From positions 153,996 through 217,995 of the forward strand of contig JAFKKV010000020.1 in NCBI GenBank assembly GCA_017304475.1: 64,000 bases of DNA. The letters run 5' to 3'. The stretch comes from Hyphomicrobiales bacterium. Its GTDB lineage: Bacteria; Pseudomonadota; Alphaproteobacteria; Rhizobiales; Phreatobacteraceae. This document shows, piece after piece, positions 26,385 through 35,098 of this stretch. Below the pieces are notes generated by a model. It saw only the letters and a program-made list of their open reading frames with translations. It made no database searches and was not told the DNA's origin. The first letter of the stretch is position 1. Every line of letters starts with the position of its first letter. The position numbers and the translations under genes were made by a program.

Positions 26385-27661
26385 CAGGCGGGCTCCCTGG
26401 CGAGCACCAGGCAGACGTTCTGGCCGCCGAAGCCGAAGGAATTGGAAATGGCGCGGCTGACCTCGGCCTTGCGCGCGACATTCGGCACCACATCCATCGG
26501 GATCGCCGGGTCGGCCTCGTTGTGGTTGATGGTCGGCGGAATCACGCCGCGGGCAATGGTCATCAAGGTGAACACCGCCTCGATCGCGCCTGCCGCCGAC
26601 AGGGTATGGCCGATCATCGACTTGTTCGACGACACCGCAACCGACTTCAGGTGCTCGCCGAACACCGCGGCGAGGCCGACATATTCCATCTTGTCGTTTT
26701 CCGGCGTCGAGGTGCCGTGGGCATTGACATATTGCACGTCGGCCGGCGTCACGCCGGCATCCTCCAGCGCGTTGCGGATGCAGCCGATGACCGGGGCCCC
26801 ATCCGGGCTCGAGCGGGTGCGATGGAACGAATCGGCCATCTCGCCGCAGCCCTCGACGACGCCGAGGATCGTGGCGCCGCGCGCCTTGGCATGCTCGTAG
26901 GATTCGAGCACCAGGGCGCCCGCCCCTTCCGCCATGATGAAGCCGTCACGATCCCTGGAGAACGGCCGGGCGGCAGCCGCCGGCTTGTCGTTGCGCGTCG
27001 ACAGCGCCGACAAGAGCGAGAAGCGCACCAGCGATTCCTGATTGGCCGAACCGTCGGCGCCGATCACCAGGGCGGCAGCGGTGTCGCCGCGGCGGATCGC
27101 CTCGACCGCCAGCTGGATGGCGGTAGCGCCGGTCGCGCAGGCCGTGGAGACCGAGATCGGCGCGCCGGTCGTGCCGAAACGGTCGGCCAGTTCGTCGCTG
27201 ACCGAACCGAACAGGAACCGCGTCTGCATCCGCGAGAAGTCTTTCGACGCCGCGCCGCGCAGCAGGTCGTCATAGGTGATGCCGTCGTGCTGGCCGGAGG
27301 CGCGCGCCAGTTCCTGGCGTTGCGGCCATTCCATCTCCACCGGCGGCATGCCGAGAAACAGGGGGCCCGGAAAGGCGCCGTCGGTCCCGATTCCCGCCTC
27401 GGCGACAGCCTCGTCGGCGGCCAGCACCGCCATCTTGGTGGTCAGATCAGGGGCATTGTCGAACGGCACGAAGTCCACGGTGCCGGCGATCGTCGTGCGC
27501 AGGCCCTCGACCGGGAAACGGGTGATGGCATGAATGCCCGACTCACCCGCCGTCAGCTTGGCCCAGTTTTCTTCCTTGCCCTGGCCGAGCGAGGTGACCA
27601 CGCCCATGCCGGTGACGACCACCACCGGGCGGCCGTGCTTGTCTTTCATCGTGGCAGCCAT
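26384..27661 (-). CDS. fabF1XL: Beta-ketoacyl-ACP synthase II, very-long-chain acyl (FabF1XL-type)
   Basis: A 425-residue condensing enzyme with the complete Cys-His-His set: Cys175 in VSTACATGA, His315 in VNAHGTSTP, then Lys347 and His352 in SSNKSMIGH. It extends acyl-AcpXL with malonyl units toward the C26-C30 chain attached to lipid A in Hyphomicrobiales. The ATG at 27661 has a strong GGAGG at seven-base spacing; a longer frame would run into the upstream gene. It lies 11 bp after the fabF2-like gene, which lacks these residues, so the two probably form a pair. Confidence 0.92.
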   Translation of the reverse strand: MAATMKDKHGRPVVVVTGMGVVTSLGQGKEENWAKLTAGESGIHAITRFPVEGLRTTIAGTVDFVPFDNAPDLTTKMAVLAADEAVAEAGIGTDGAFPGPLFLGMPPVEMEWPQRQELARASGQHDGITYDDLLRGAASKDFSRMQTRFLFGSVSDELADRFGTTGAPISVSTACATGATAIQLAVEAIRRGDTAAALVIGADGSANQESLVRFSLLSALSTRNDKPAAAARPFSRDRDGFIMAEGAGALVLESYEHAKARGATILGVVEGCGEMADSFHRTRSSPDGAPVIGCIRNALEDAGVTPADVQYVNAHGTSTPENDKMEYVGLAAVFGEHLKSVAVSSNKSMIGHTLSAAGAIEAVFTLMTIARGVIPPTINHNEADPAIPMDVVPNVARKAEVSRAISNSFGFGGQNVCLVLAREPA

Positions 27662-27672
27662 GTCAGCCTCCG

Positions 27673-28875
27673 TCAGACCGCTTCGACCAGGCCGAGACCT
27701 TCGCCGCGCCAATGGCCGACCGAGGTCACGACCGCCTGTTTCACCTTGCGGGTCATTGCCGCTTCATCGGTCGAGCCGCCGACCGGCGGCACCGCCGCGC
27801 CGCGCGCCACCATCATGGCGGCAAGCGCGATATTGGCCGGGAAGGTCGCCTCGACGCTGTGGCCGATCACCGAGCCGGTGGCCCGGGTCGGCACCCGCCG
27901 CTGATCCAGGAGGTCGCGCTCGATCCTGACCGGTCCGGCGACCCCGGTGGTGCCGGAAACCACGACGGTGGCGCCGGGGATGAGCTGCGGCGAGATGGCG
28001 TTCCACTGCACCGCCAGCGAATGCTCGGCCTGGCCATCCTTGCGCGCGGTGCGGTCGGAGGTCACCGATGTCAGCCTGGCGATCGGCTTGGCGCCGCGCT
28101 TTTCGGCATGCTCGCGGGCCTCGATGACGAGGAACGCCCCGACCGAGCCGAGAACCGTGCCGCCGCCGTCCTTCTGGCGCTCCCAGACCGGCGCCCAGGG
28201 CTTGGTCCAGTTCATGTGGCCGAGCTCGAAATGCAGGATCGTGTCCGGCCGCTCGGCCGAATAGGCGCCGCCGACCAGGAACAGGTCGCCCTGATTGGCA
28301 TGGCAGCGGGCCAGCGCGACGCGCACCGCGTCGACGCCGGCCATTTCCTCGCCCATGAAGGTGCGCGAGGAGCCGACCACGCCGTGGACGATCGAGATAT
28401 TGCCGGCGAGCAGGTTGGACAGCTGCGCCAGGAACAGAGTCGGCCGCAGATCGTTCATCAGCCGCTCGTTGAGGAACGGCCCGGGCGTGTTCGAGGTTTC
28501 AAGGCCGGTCAGCACCTGGCCGTCGACCGCATAGTCGCGCTCGCCGCCACCGGCGGCCACCACCATATGCATGGCCGACAGGAGATCCTTGTTGCCCTTG
28601 ATGCCGGCATCGTCGAGCGCCAGGCCCGCGGCATAGGTGCCGAGCCGCTGCCAGGCTTCCATCTGGCGGCGATCGCCCCGGTCGGGGATCTGCTTGATCA
28701 CGTCGATCGCGGCGGCCGGATGCACGTGATAGGGCGCGTGGGTCGCCGAATCGAGTTTCAGCCAGTCGTCCTGTCCCCCGCCGAGAGCCGCCCAATGCGC
28801 GTCGAGCCCCTCGCCGAGCGCCGTGACAAGGCCGATCCCAGTGATCCAGGCCTCGCGTTCCCGGGCAATCGACAT
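27673..28875 (-). CDS. fabF2XL: Ketosynthase-like protein lacking the catalytic residues (FabF2XL-type)
   Basis: A 400-residue thiolase-fold protein that aligns along its length with FabF. At the active-site position it reads IVHGVVGSS (residues 162-170) with no cysteine, the HGTSTP histidine motif is replaced by SGTTGVAGP, and the KS-x-x-GH lysine is missing although IGHSVEA keeps its histidine. It therefore should not condense on its own. By analogy with the chain-length factors of type II polyketide synthases, it may pair with FabF1 to set the long chain length. RBS GAGGAG precedes ATG 28875. Gene order matches rhizobial lipid A clusters. Confidence 0.85.
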   Translation of the reverse strand: MSIAREREAWITGIGLVTALGEGLDAHWAALGGGQDDWLKLDSATHAPYHVHPAAAIDVIKQIPDRGDRRQMEAWQRLGTYAAGLALDDAGIKGNKDLLSAMHMVVAAGGGERDYAVDGQVLTGLETSNTPGPFLNERLMNDLRPTLFLAQLSNLLAGNISIVHGVVGSSRTFMGEEMAGVDAVRVALARCHANQGDLFLVGGAYSAERPDTILHFELGHMNWTKPWAPVWERQKDGGGTVLGSVGAFLVIEAREHAEKRGAKPIARLTSVTSDRTARKDGQAEHSLAVQWNAISPQLIPGATVVVSGTTGVAGPVRIERDLLDQRRVPTRATGSVIGHSVEATFPANIALAAMMVARGAAVPPVGGSTDEAAMTRKVKQAVVTSVGHWRGEGLGLVEAV

Positions 28876-28902
28876 CAAGCACTCCTCATTATCGCATCGT
28901 CG

Positions 28903-29376
28903 TCAGGCCGCTTCGAGTTTCTCGAACGGAAATTCCAGGCGCTCGCCCCACTCGCGGATCATCTTGGCGAATTTGGGATCGGGGAAAGTCTTCACCGCGA
29001 ACTTGATCTCGGCTTCCGCGACCTTCTTGCCCTGGCGGGTAATGAAGGCCTTGGTCACGGCATAACCCGAGCCGTCGCCGATCAGGTGCGCGGTCACCTC
29101 GAGAGCGGTCGAAGGCGGCACGAAATCGCGCATCTTGGCCGAATTGGTGCCGACCAGGAACGGCATGGCGGTGAGCTTGTTCAGGCCGAGAATCAGCCAG
29201 CCCGACGTCTGCGCCATGGCCTCGATCATCAGCACCCCCGGCAAAAGCGGGAAGCCGGGAAAATGGCCCTCGAATACCGGGCTTTCCGCCGGCACGTCGG
29301 CAGCCGCCGTCAGTGTCTTCGCCTGCGCGTCGAACGAGACGACGCGCGTGATCATCTGAAAATATTCAAGCCGCAT
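28903..29376 (-). CDS. fabZXL: 3-hydroxyacyl-ACP dehydratase, very-long-chain acyl (FabZXL-type)
   Basis: A 157-residue hot-dog-fold dehydratase. The catalytic His38 lies in EGHFPGFPLLPGV and the acid Glu52 in MIEAMAQTSG, as in FabZ. It dehydrates 3-hydroxyacyl-AcpXL during elongation of the very long chain. The ATG at 29376 gives the standard length; the longer open frame adds a basic, atypical N-terminus overlapping acpXL. It is 28 bp after acpXL and 27 bp before fabF2, in one operon. Confidence 0.92.
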   Translation of the reverse strand: MRLEYFQMITRVVSFDAQAKTLTAAADVPAESPVFEGHFPGFPLLPGVLMIEAMAQTSGWLILGLNKLTAMPFLVGTNSAKMRDFVPPSTALEVTAHLIGDGSGYAVTKAFITRQGKKVAEAEIKFAVKTFPDPKFAKMIREWGERLEFPFEKLEAA

Positions 29377-29404
29377 GGGACGCGGGTCTCCGGCGCCGGC
29401 GAGA

Positions 29405-29686
29405 TCAGGTGCTTTTCGCGGCGACCAGCTCGTCGATCTTCGAGCAGAGCGCACCGAGCACGAAATAGTCCTCGGTCTTGGCCTTGCCCTCATTGACCTC
29501 CTGCGTCCACTTTTCCAGTGGCAGCTTGATCCCGAACGCCTTGTCGATGGCGAAGGCGATATCGAGGAAGTCGAGCGAATCGATGCCCAGATCGTCGATC
29601 GCGTGGCTCTCCGGCGTGATCTTCTCGAGCGGAATATCGCAGGTTTCCGAGATGATCTTCGAGACGGCTTCGAAGGTGGACGACAT
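29405..29686 (-). CDS. acpXL: Acyl carrier protein AcpXL
   Basis: A 93-residue acidic carrier protein with phosphopantetheine attachment Ser37 in DDLGIDSLDFLDIAFAID. The length and the insert KWTQEVNEGKAKTEDYFVLG distinguish AcpXL from the housekeeping AcpP. AcpXL carries the 27-hydroxyoctacosanoate-type chain transferred to lipid A. ATG 29686 was chosen over longer in-frame starts because it gives MSSTFEAVSKII, the family N-terminus. It heads the leftward operon acpXL-fabZ-fabF2-fabF1-fabG and is divergent from adh2XL-lpxXL. Confidence 0.95.
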   Translation of the reverse strand: MSSTFEAVSKIISETCDIPLEKITPESHAIDDLGIDSLDFLDIAFAIDKAFGIKLPLEKWTQEVNEGKAKTEDYFVLGALCSKIDELVAAKST

Positions 29687-29991
29687 TATCAGGGGTCTCC
29701 GTGCGGCCGCCATCCGGCGTACATGGTGCGAGACAATAGGCGACGTTTGCCCGCGAAGGGCATCGTTTAGCATTCGGGCCTGCTATAGAGGACCCGATGC
29801 CGGTCATCAACCCTTTGTGCTGCCGGCCAATACCCGTAAGTTGACGTTTTCCCGCATGACGAGCGAGCTTGCCGCCGGCATCGCGGGAGGCTCGCGAGTT
29901 GACGCCGCCCGCCCCGCCCTTTAGGCAGCGCCACTCGTTTTCAATGAGCGCGGTGCGCTCGCGAAAGCCGATAGGATTCAAGGAGAACCTG
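29687..29991. other. Divergent intergenic region between acpXL and adh2XL
   Basis: This 305-bp space has no supported gene. It must contain the divergent promoters of the two halves of the lipid A acyl locus. A possible rightward -10-like CTATAG occurs near 29783, but a matching -35 is not convincing. An AGGAG ribosome site for adh2XL closes the region. Confidence 0.5.
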
Positions 29992-31014
29992 ATGCGCGCG
30001 CTCCGCCTCCATGGTGACCGCGACCTTCGCCTCGAGGAGATCGAGGATGCGCCGGCACCTGCCGCCGGCGAGGTCCGGATCAAGATCGCAGCCGTCGCGC
30101 TGAACCATATCGACGTCTGGGGCTTCCGCGGCATGGCCTTTGCCAAGCGCAAGATGCCGCTGGTCGCCGGCGCCGAAGCCTCCGGCACGATCGACGCGAT
30201 CGGCGAAGGCGTGACGCGCTTCAAGCGGGGCGACCCGGTCGTCATGTTCGGCGCCAAGACCTGCGGCACCTGCGTCTATTGCCGCTCCGGCCGCGACAAT
30301 CTCTGCGAGAATGTCGGCGGCGTCATGGGCTTCCACATCGACGGCTTCGCCTGCGAATATGTCACCATGGAGGAACGCCTGGTGGTGCCGGTGCCGGCGG
30401 GCGTCTCGCTCAGCGACGCGGCGACCGCCGCGATCACCTTTTCCACCGTCGAGCACATGCTGTTCGACAATTGCAAGCTTCAGCCGGGTGAAACGGTTCT
30501 GGTCCAGGCCGGCGGCTCGGGCATCGGCACGGTCGCCATCAAGGTCGCCAAGGCGCTCGGCTGCACCGTCATCACCACCGTCGGCGACGACGAGAAAGCC
30601 GAGAAGGCCAGGGCCATCGGCGCCGATCACGTGATCAATTACCGCACCGACCGCTTCGAGGGCGTGGTCCGCAAGATCACCAAGAAGAAGGGCGTCGACG
30701 TGGTGTTCGAGCATACCGGCGCCGACACCTGGAACGGCTCGCTGCTGTGCATGAAGCGCGGCGGCCGGCTCGCCACCTGCGGCGCCACGTCGGGGGCCAC
30801 CGTGCAGATGAACCTGATGCAGCTGTTCCAGCAGCAGTACAAGATCCTCGGCTCCTTCGGCGCGCCGATCCGCGCCATCGCCGACGGCCTGAAGCGAATC
30901 GCCGACGGCGTCAGCCCGGTCATCGACGCGGAACTGCCGATGGACCGCTTCAAGGAGGCGCTCGATCGCCTGGAGAGCCGCAGGGTCTTCGGCAAGATCC
31001 TCGTGAAGATCTAA
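29992..31014 (+). CDS. adh2XL: Zinc-type alcohol dehydrogenase / enoyl reductase (Adh2XL-type)
   Basis: A 340-residue medium-chain dehydrogenase/reductase. The N-terminal GroES-like domain includes a CGTCVYCRSGRDNLCEN cluster for the structural zinc; the Rossmann domain has VLVQAGGSGIGTVAIKVAKALG. In rhizobial acpXL clusters this gene precedes lpxXL and is thought to act in making the long acyl chain, perhaps as an enoyl- or keto-reductase. AGGAG at good distance fixes ATG 29992; an ATG at 29944 lacks one. Here it is divergent from acpXL, while in the rhizobia I know the genes run in one direction. Confidence 0.88.
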   Translation: MRALRLHGDRDLRLEEIEDAPAPAAGEVRIKIAAVALNHIDVWGFRGMAFAKRKMPLVAGAEASGTIDAIGEGVTRFKRGDPVVMFGAKTCGTCVYCRSGRDNLCENVGGVMGFHIDGFACEYVTMEERLVVPVPAGVSLSDAATAAITFSTVEHMLFDNCKLQPGETVLVQAGGSGIGTVAIKVAKALGCTVITTVGDDEKAEKARAIGADHVINYRTDRFEGVVRKITKKKGVDVVFEHTGADTWNGSLLCMKRGGRLATCGATSGATVQMNLMQLFQQQYKILGSFGAPIRAIADGLKRIADGVSPVIDAELPMDRFKEALDRLESRRVFGKILVKI

Positions 31015-31028
31015 GGGCGGCCGGGCTC

Positions 31029-31943
31029 TTGGTTCGCTGGCTTCGCCACAACTATCCCTGGGCCATGCTGCCGCTCGACTGGCTGGTGGGCATGATCGTG
31101 CTCGCCGGCCTGAAGCTGGTGCGTTCGCTCGGACCCGACCGGGCCAGCGATCTCGGCGGCTTCGTCGCGCAGCGCATCGGCCGCTTCATCAAGGCCAACC
31201 GTATCGGTTACGCCAATCTGAAGGCGGCCTTTCCGGAGAAATCCGAGGCCGAGATCCAGGCCATCCTGCGCGGGGTCTGGGACAATCTCGGCCGCACGGC
31301 CTGCGAATATGCCTGCATGGACGACCTCTGGGACTTCGACGCGGCGCGTCCCAACCAGGGCCGCGTGGTCACCGACGACGTGCCGCTTTATGAAAGGCTG
31401 CGCGACGACAGCAAGCCGGCGATCTTTTTCGCCGCCCATCTGGCCAATTGGGAAATGCCGGCTGTGGCCGCCGCCGCCCACGGTCTCGACATGACCGCGC
31501 TCTACCGCATGCCGAACAACCGCTTCGTGGCGCGCGCCATCCAGAAGATCCGCGGCCGCACCATGGGCAAGATGGTCGCGTCAGGCGGCTCGGGCGTGCT
31601 GCAGCTCGTCCGCGAGCTCGAGCGCAACAACCATATCGGCATGCTGATCGACCAGCATCTCCAGCGCGGCGTCGACGTCACCTTTTTCGGCCGCCCGGCC
31701 AAGGCCAATCCGACCGCCGCCAAGCTCGCCCGCGAATTCGACTGCCCGGTTCACGGCGCCCGGGTCATCCGCCTGCCCGGCAATCGCTTCCGCCTGGAGG
31801 CGACCGAGGAGATCGTCCTGCCGCGCGACGCCGAGGGCCGGATCGACGTCCAGGGCGCCATGCAGGCCATGACCGACGTCGTCGAGGGCTGGGTACGCGA
31901 ACATCCCGAGCAATGGCTCTGGCTGCATCGGCGCTGGCGCTGA
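31029..31943 (+). CDS. lpxXL: Lipid A very-long-chain acyltransferase LpxXL
   Basis: A roughly 304-residue member of the LpxL/HtrB family. The catalytic HxxxxE motif is HLANWE (His137 and Glu142), after an N-terminal membrane segment WAMLPLDWLVGMIVLAGL; the conserved GVLQLVRELERNNHIGMLIDQ and FFGRPAKANPTAAKLA blocks follow. It transfers the long chain from AcpXL to Kdo2-lipid IVA-type precursors at the inner membrane. The start may be TTG 31029, which has AAGGGCGG upstream, or ATG 31065. It ends the rightward unit with adh2XL, 14 bp apart. Confidence 0.92.
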   Translation: MVRWLRHNYPWAMLPLDWLVGMIVLAGLKLVRSLGPDRASDLGGFVAQRIGRFIKANRIGYANLKAAFPEKSEAEIQAILRGVWDNLGRTACEYACMDDLWDFDAARPNQGRVVTDDVPLYERLRDDSKPAIFFAAHLANWEMPAVAAAAHGLDMTALYRMPNNRFVARAIQKIRGRTMGKMVASGGSGVLQLVRELERNNHIGMLIDQHLQRGVDVTFFGRPAKANPTAAKLAREFDCPVHGARVIRLPGNRFRLEATEEIVLPRDAEGRIDVQGAMQAMTDVVEGWVREHPEQWLWLHRRWR

Positions 31944-32053
31944 GCCCGGAACGCCCGTCCACAGCAATCGTAACCAATTGTTGCTGACCCTATGGACAAA
32001 TTTCAAGAGTGTATTAGGATTTGTTGCATCGTTCACAGCGCTGACCGGCGATC

Positions 32054-32197
32054 ATGTACGACCGAAGGATGCATGTCCCGATCGACCGCGCCGTCGCTTT
32101 CGAGCGACCGGCTGGAACCTGGCGCGTCGCGCTGGTGATCAGCATAGGGCTGTGGGGCCTGATCGCAACAGGCTTTGTCCAGTGGCTGGGCAATTAG
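32054..32197 (+). CDS. Small single-pass membrane protein (47 aa)
   Basis: The frame from ATG 32054 to TAG 32195-32197 encodes a 47-residue protein: a charged N-terminus (MYDRRMHVPIDRAVAF), then one clear membrane helix VALVISIGLWGLIATGF and the short tail VQWLGN. Charge distribution and helix length are what one expects of a genuine small membrane protein with the N-terminus inside. The upstream 80 bases are AT-rich and could hold a promoter, but the ribosome site is weak. No function can be assigned. Confidence 0.55.
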   Translation: MYDRRMHVPIDRAVAFERPAGTWRVALVISIGLWGLIATGFVQWLGN

Positions 32198-32570
32198 CGG
32201 GGGACGAAGCGGGGCGGTGATCGCCGCTGGATCGCCCCCGTGAGGGCGTTGCAACGCCGCCCTATACACCATCAGGACAACACATCGTCCTGCCCGGGCC
32301 TGTCCCGGGCACCCACGAATTTTCCTCGTCCCGACGGTTCCATTGGACCCTGCCGAAGGCAAGGGCCTGCCTTCAAGGGCAGCCGGGCTGCATTCGTGGA
32401 TGGCCGGGAGAAGCCCGGCCAAGACGAGAATGACCTTTGAGCGCGGCGCCCGGCATCAAGCGGATATCCGCCCCGCCCTCCCGCCGACCAGCTTCCCGTC
32501 CGCCACTCTTCCCGCCTCGCCTTCGCCCCCTTAAGAATGGCGGGTTGGTCCGGATGAGTGCCTGCATGCC
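32198..32570. other. Gene-free interval carrying a repeat pair
   Basis: Between the small membrane protein and the flavoprotein there is no supported gene. The interval is mostly taken up by the inverted pair of palindromic repeats at 32286-32426, then a C-rich pyrimidine tract at 32465-32530. Confidence 0.55.
32286..32426. repeat. Inverted pair of 32-bp palindromic repeats (family A, copy 1)
   Basis: Arms at 32286-32317 and 32395-32426 are imperfect inverted copies of one 32-bp sequence. Each arm itself contains the hairpin GGCCGGG-5 nt-CCCGGCC or a close variant. The same 32-bp sequence forms a perfect inverted pair at 39707-39872, with the arm order reversed. REP/BIME-like organisation; no open frame inside. 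Confidence 0.85.
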
Positions 32571-33701
32571 ATGACAGCTTTTTCCATCGACACCGTGGTC
32601 ATCGGCGCCGGTGTGGTCGGCCTCGCCGCCGCCCGCCGCATGGCGCTGGCCGGCAAGGAGACGCTGGTCATCGAGGCGGCGGACGCCATCGGCACCGGCA
32701 CCTCGTCGCGCAACAGCGAGGTGATCCACGCCGCGCTCTATTACCCGACCGGCTCGATCAAGGCTGCCGCCTGCCTGCGCGGCAAGGAGTTGCTCTACCG
32801 CTACGCCGCCGCGCGCGGCGTCGAGGCGGTCATGTGCGGCAAGCTGATGGTCGCGACCGACGAAAGCCAATTGCCGAAGCTGCAGGCGATCTTCGACCAG
32901 GCCGAGGCCAATGGCGTCCCCCGCCTGGCCTGGAAGACGGTGGACGAGGTGCGCGACCTGGAGCCCGAAGTCTCCTGCATCAAGGCCTTCGTCTCGGGCA
33001 CCACGGGCATTGTCGACAGCCATGGCCTGATGCTGGCGCTGCAGGGCGACCTGGAGACCGCCGGCGGCATGGTCGCCTTCGAAACCCCTGTCCTATCAGC
33101 GGAAATCAGCCCTGACGGCATCGTGCTGGCGACCGGCGGGGCCTCGCCCACCGAGATCACCGCCCGCACCGTGATCAATGCCGCCGGCCATTTCGCGCCG
33201 AAATTCCTGAAAGCCCTCAGCGGTTTTCCCGGCGAGCATGTCCCCAGGCAATGGTACGCCAAGGGCAATTATTTCTCGCTCGCCGGCCGCCAGCCGTTCA
33301 GGCATCTGGTCTATCCGATGCCCGACAGCGCCGGCCTCGGCGTACACGCGACCATCGACCTGCAGGGCCGCTGCCGCTTCGGTCCCGACGTCCAATGGGT
33401 CGAGGATGAAACCGACCTGATCGTCGATCCCGCCCGCGCCGCCGGTTTTTATGCAGCCATCCGCGCCTATTGGCCCGGCCTCGCCGACGGCGCCTTGCAA
33501 CCCGACTATGCCGGCATGCGGCCGAAGCTGCACGGCCCGGGCATGCCCATGCCGGATTTCCGCATCGATGGCCCCGCGCTTCACGGCGTGCCTGGCCTGG
33601 TCAATCTTCTCGGCATCGAAAGCCCGGGGCTGACCGCCTCGCTGGCCATCGCCGATCTCGCCGCCGACCGCCTCGGCCTGCCCTTCCTGGAGACTGTCTG
33701 A
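32571..33701 (+). CDS. FAD-dependent oxidoreductase, L-2-hydroxyglutarate oxidase-like
   Basis: A 376-residue DAO-family flavoprotein. The dinucleotide motif VVIGAGVVGLAAARRMAL is at residues 9-26, then GTGTSSRNSEVIHAALYY, the segment most typical of L-2-hydroxyglutarate dehydrogenase/oxidase (LhgO/L2HGDH), and a C-terminal GIESPGLTASLAIADL FAD-binding motif. It would oxidise an L-2-hydroxyacid to the 2-oxoacid. Family recognition is good, the exact substrate is inferred. The stop overlaps the ATG of the amidase gene (TGATG), so the two are co-translated and may handle linked substrates. Confidence 0.82.
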   Translation: MTAFSIDTVVIGAGVVGLAAARRMALAGKETLVIEAADAIGTGTSSRNSEVIHAALYYPTGSIKAAACLRGKELLYRYAAARGVEAVMCGKLMVATDESQLPKLQAIFDQAEANGVPRLAWKTVDEVRDLEPEVSCIKAFVSGTTGIVDSHGLMLALQGDLETAGGMVAFETPVLSAEISPDGIVLATGGASPTEITARTVINAAGHFAPKFLKALSGFPGEHVPRQWYAKGNYFSLAGRQPFRHLVYPMPDSAGLGVHATIDLQGRCRFGPDVQWVEDETDLIVDPARAAGFYAAIRAYWPGLADGALQPDYAGMRPKLHGPGMPMPDFRIDGPALHGVPGLVNLLGIESPGLTASLAIADLAADRLGLPFLETV

Positions 33702-35098
33702 TGACCGATCTGGCCTCCCTGCCCGCGCTCGGCGCGGTCGCGACCGCCGACGCCATAACCGATGGCCGGACGACCGCCGCCGCCGTCGTCGACCAGGCGC
33801 TGTCGCGGATCGGCCGCGACAACAGCCGGCTCCAGGCCTTCATCACGGTGCTCGCCGACGAGGCCCGCGCCGAGGCCGCGCTGCTCGACCAGCTCCTGGC
33901 CCGCGGCCACCGCCGGGGCCCGCTGCACGGCGTGCCGGTGGCGGTCAAGGACATCATCGATGTCGGCGGCCAGAAGACCCGCGCCGGATCGGTCACCCGC
34001 GATCACCTGCCGGCCGCCGCCTATGACGCCTTCGTGGTCGCCAGGCTCCGGGCCGCCGGCGCCATCGTCGTCGGCAAGACCAATACCGTCGAATATGCCT
34101 TTGGCGGCTGGGGCACCAATGTCATCGCGGGCACCCCGGTCAATCCGCATGATTTCACCGTGGCCCGGGTGCCCGGCGGCTCGTCCTCCGGCTCGGGCGT
34201 GGCGGTCGGCGCCGGCATGGTGCCGCTCGCCTTCGGCACCGATACCGGCGGCTCGGTGCGGCTGCCCGCCGCCTGGTGCGGCGCGGTCGGCTACAAGACT
34301 TCTTATGGCCTGGTCAGCCGTGCCGGCGTGGTGCCGCTGGCGCTCGCCTTCGACACGATCGGGCCGATCACCCGCACGGTGCGTGACGCCGCCGTCATGG
34401 GCCAGGTCATGCTCGGCTCGGATCCGGCCGATGCCTCGACATCCGGCGCGCCGGGGCTCGACCTCGTCTCCGGCCTGGAGGCCGGCGTCAAGGGCCTGAC
34501 CATCGGCCTCGTCAGCCTCGACCACGACATGGCGGTCGACGGCGAGGTGGCCGCCGCTGTCGAGACCGCCGCGCGCGCCCTGGAACAGGCCGGTGCCCGC
34601 GTCGTCCGGCTCATGCTGCCGGAGACGCTGGCCACCTACACGGCCGCCTGCGGCGAGCTGATGATGGTCGAGGGCTATTGCCGCTACGGCGCGCTCGCCG
34701 ATGCCGAACCGTCGCCGCTCGGCGCGCCGGTCGCCAAGCGCCTGCGCGGCGGCGCCGGCCTGTCGGGCCCCACCCTGTTCGCCGGCCTGGAGCGCCGCGC
34801 CGAGCGGATCATCGCCGCCAATGCCGCGCTCGAAGGCATCGATGCATTGATCCTGCCGACCTCACCGATCCCGGCTGTGCCGATCGCCGAGGTGGACGAG
34901 GCCGGCGCCCCCGGCGGCCTGACCCGCTTCGTCAATTATCTCGAATGGACCGGCGTCTCGGTGCCGGTCGGGCGCACGGCCTCCGGCCTGCCGATCGGCC
35001 TGCAGGTGGTCGCGCGGCGCTTTGCCGATGCGCTGGCGCTGCGCATCGCCCGCAGCGCCGAGGTCAATGCCGGCGGGCCATTGCCTTTACCGGCCTGA
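33701..35098 (+). CDS. Amidase signature family amidohydrolase
   Basis: A 465-residue amidase with the Ser-cisSer-Lys triad: Lys83 in VAVKDIID, Ser161 in PGGSSSGSGVAVG and Ser185 in GTDTGGSVRLPAAWCG. The spacing of 24 residues between the serines is that of the family. It hydrolyses a carboxamide in the cytoplasm; substrate unknown. The start overlaps the flavoprotein stop. Its last 12 bases overlap the convergent MarR gene, an unusually tight junction. Confidence 0.85.
   Translation: MTDLASLPALGAVATADAITDGRTTAAAVVDQALSRIGRDNSRLQAFITVLADEARAEAALLDQLLARGHRRGPLHGVPVAVKDIIDVGGQKTRAGSVTRDHLPAAAYDAFVVARLRAAGAIVVGKTNTVEYAFGGWGTNVIAGTPVNPHDFTVARVPGGSSSGSGVAVGAGMVPLAFGTDTGGSVRLPAAWCGAVGYKTSYGLVSRAGVVPLALAFDTIGPITRTVRDAAVMGQVMLGSDPADASTSGAPGLDLVSGLEAGVKGLTIGLVSLDHDMAVDGEVAAAVETAARALEQAGARVVRLMLPETLATYTAACGELMMVEGYCRYGALADAEPSPLGAPVAKRLRGGAGLSGPTLFAGLERRAERIIAANAALEGIDALILPTSPIPAVPIAEVDEAGAPGGLTRFVNYLEWTGVSVPVGRTASGLPIGLQVVARRFADALALRIARSAEVNAGGPLPLPA

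Noticed and set aside
22827..26900. A 1357-codon open frame on the plus strand
   Set aside because: It lies antisense to manC, the ligase-like gene, fabG and part of fabF1, all of which have clear family motifs. Its sequence is rich in Arg, Gly, His and Asp without domains, as expected for a mirror frame in GC-rich DNA.
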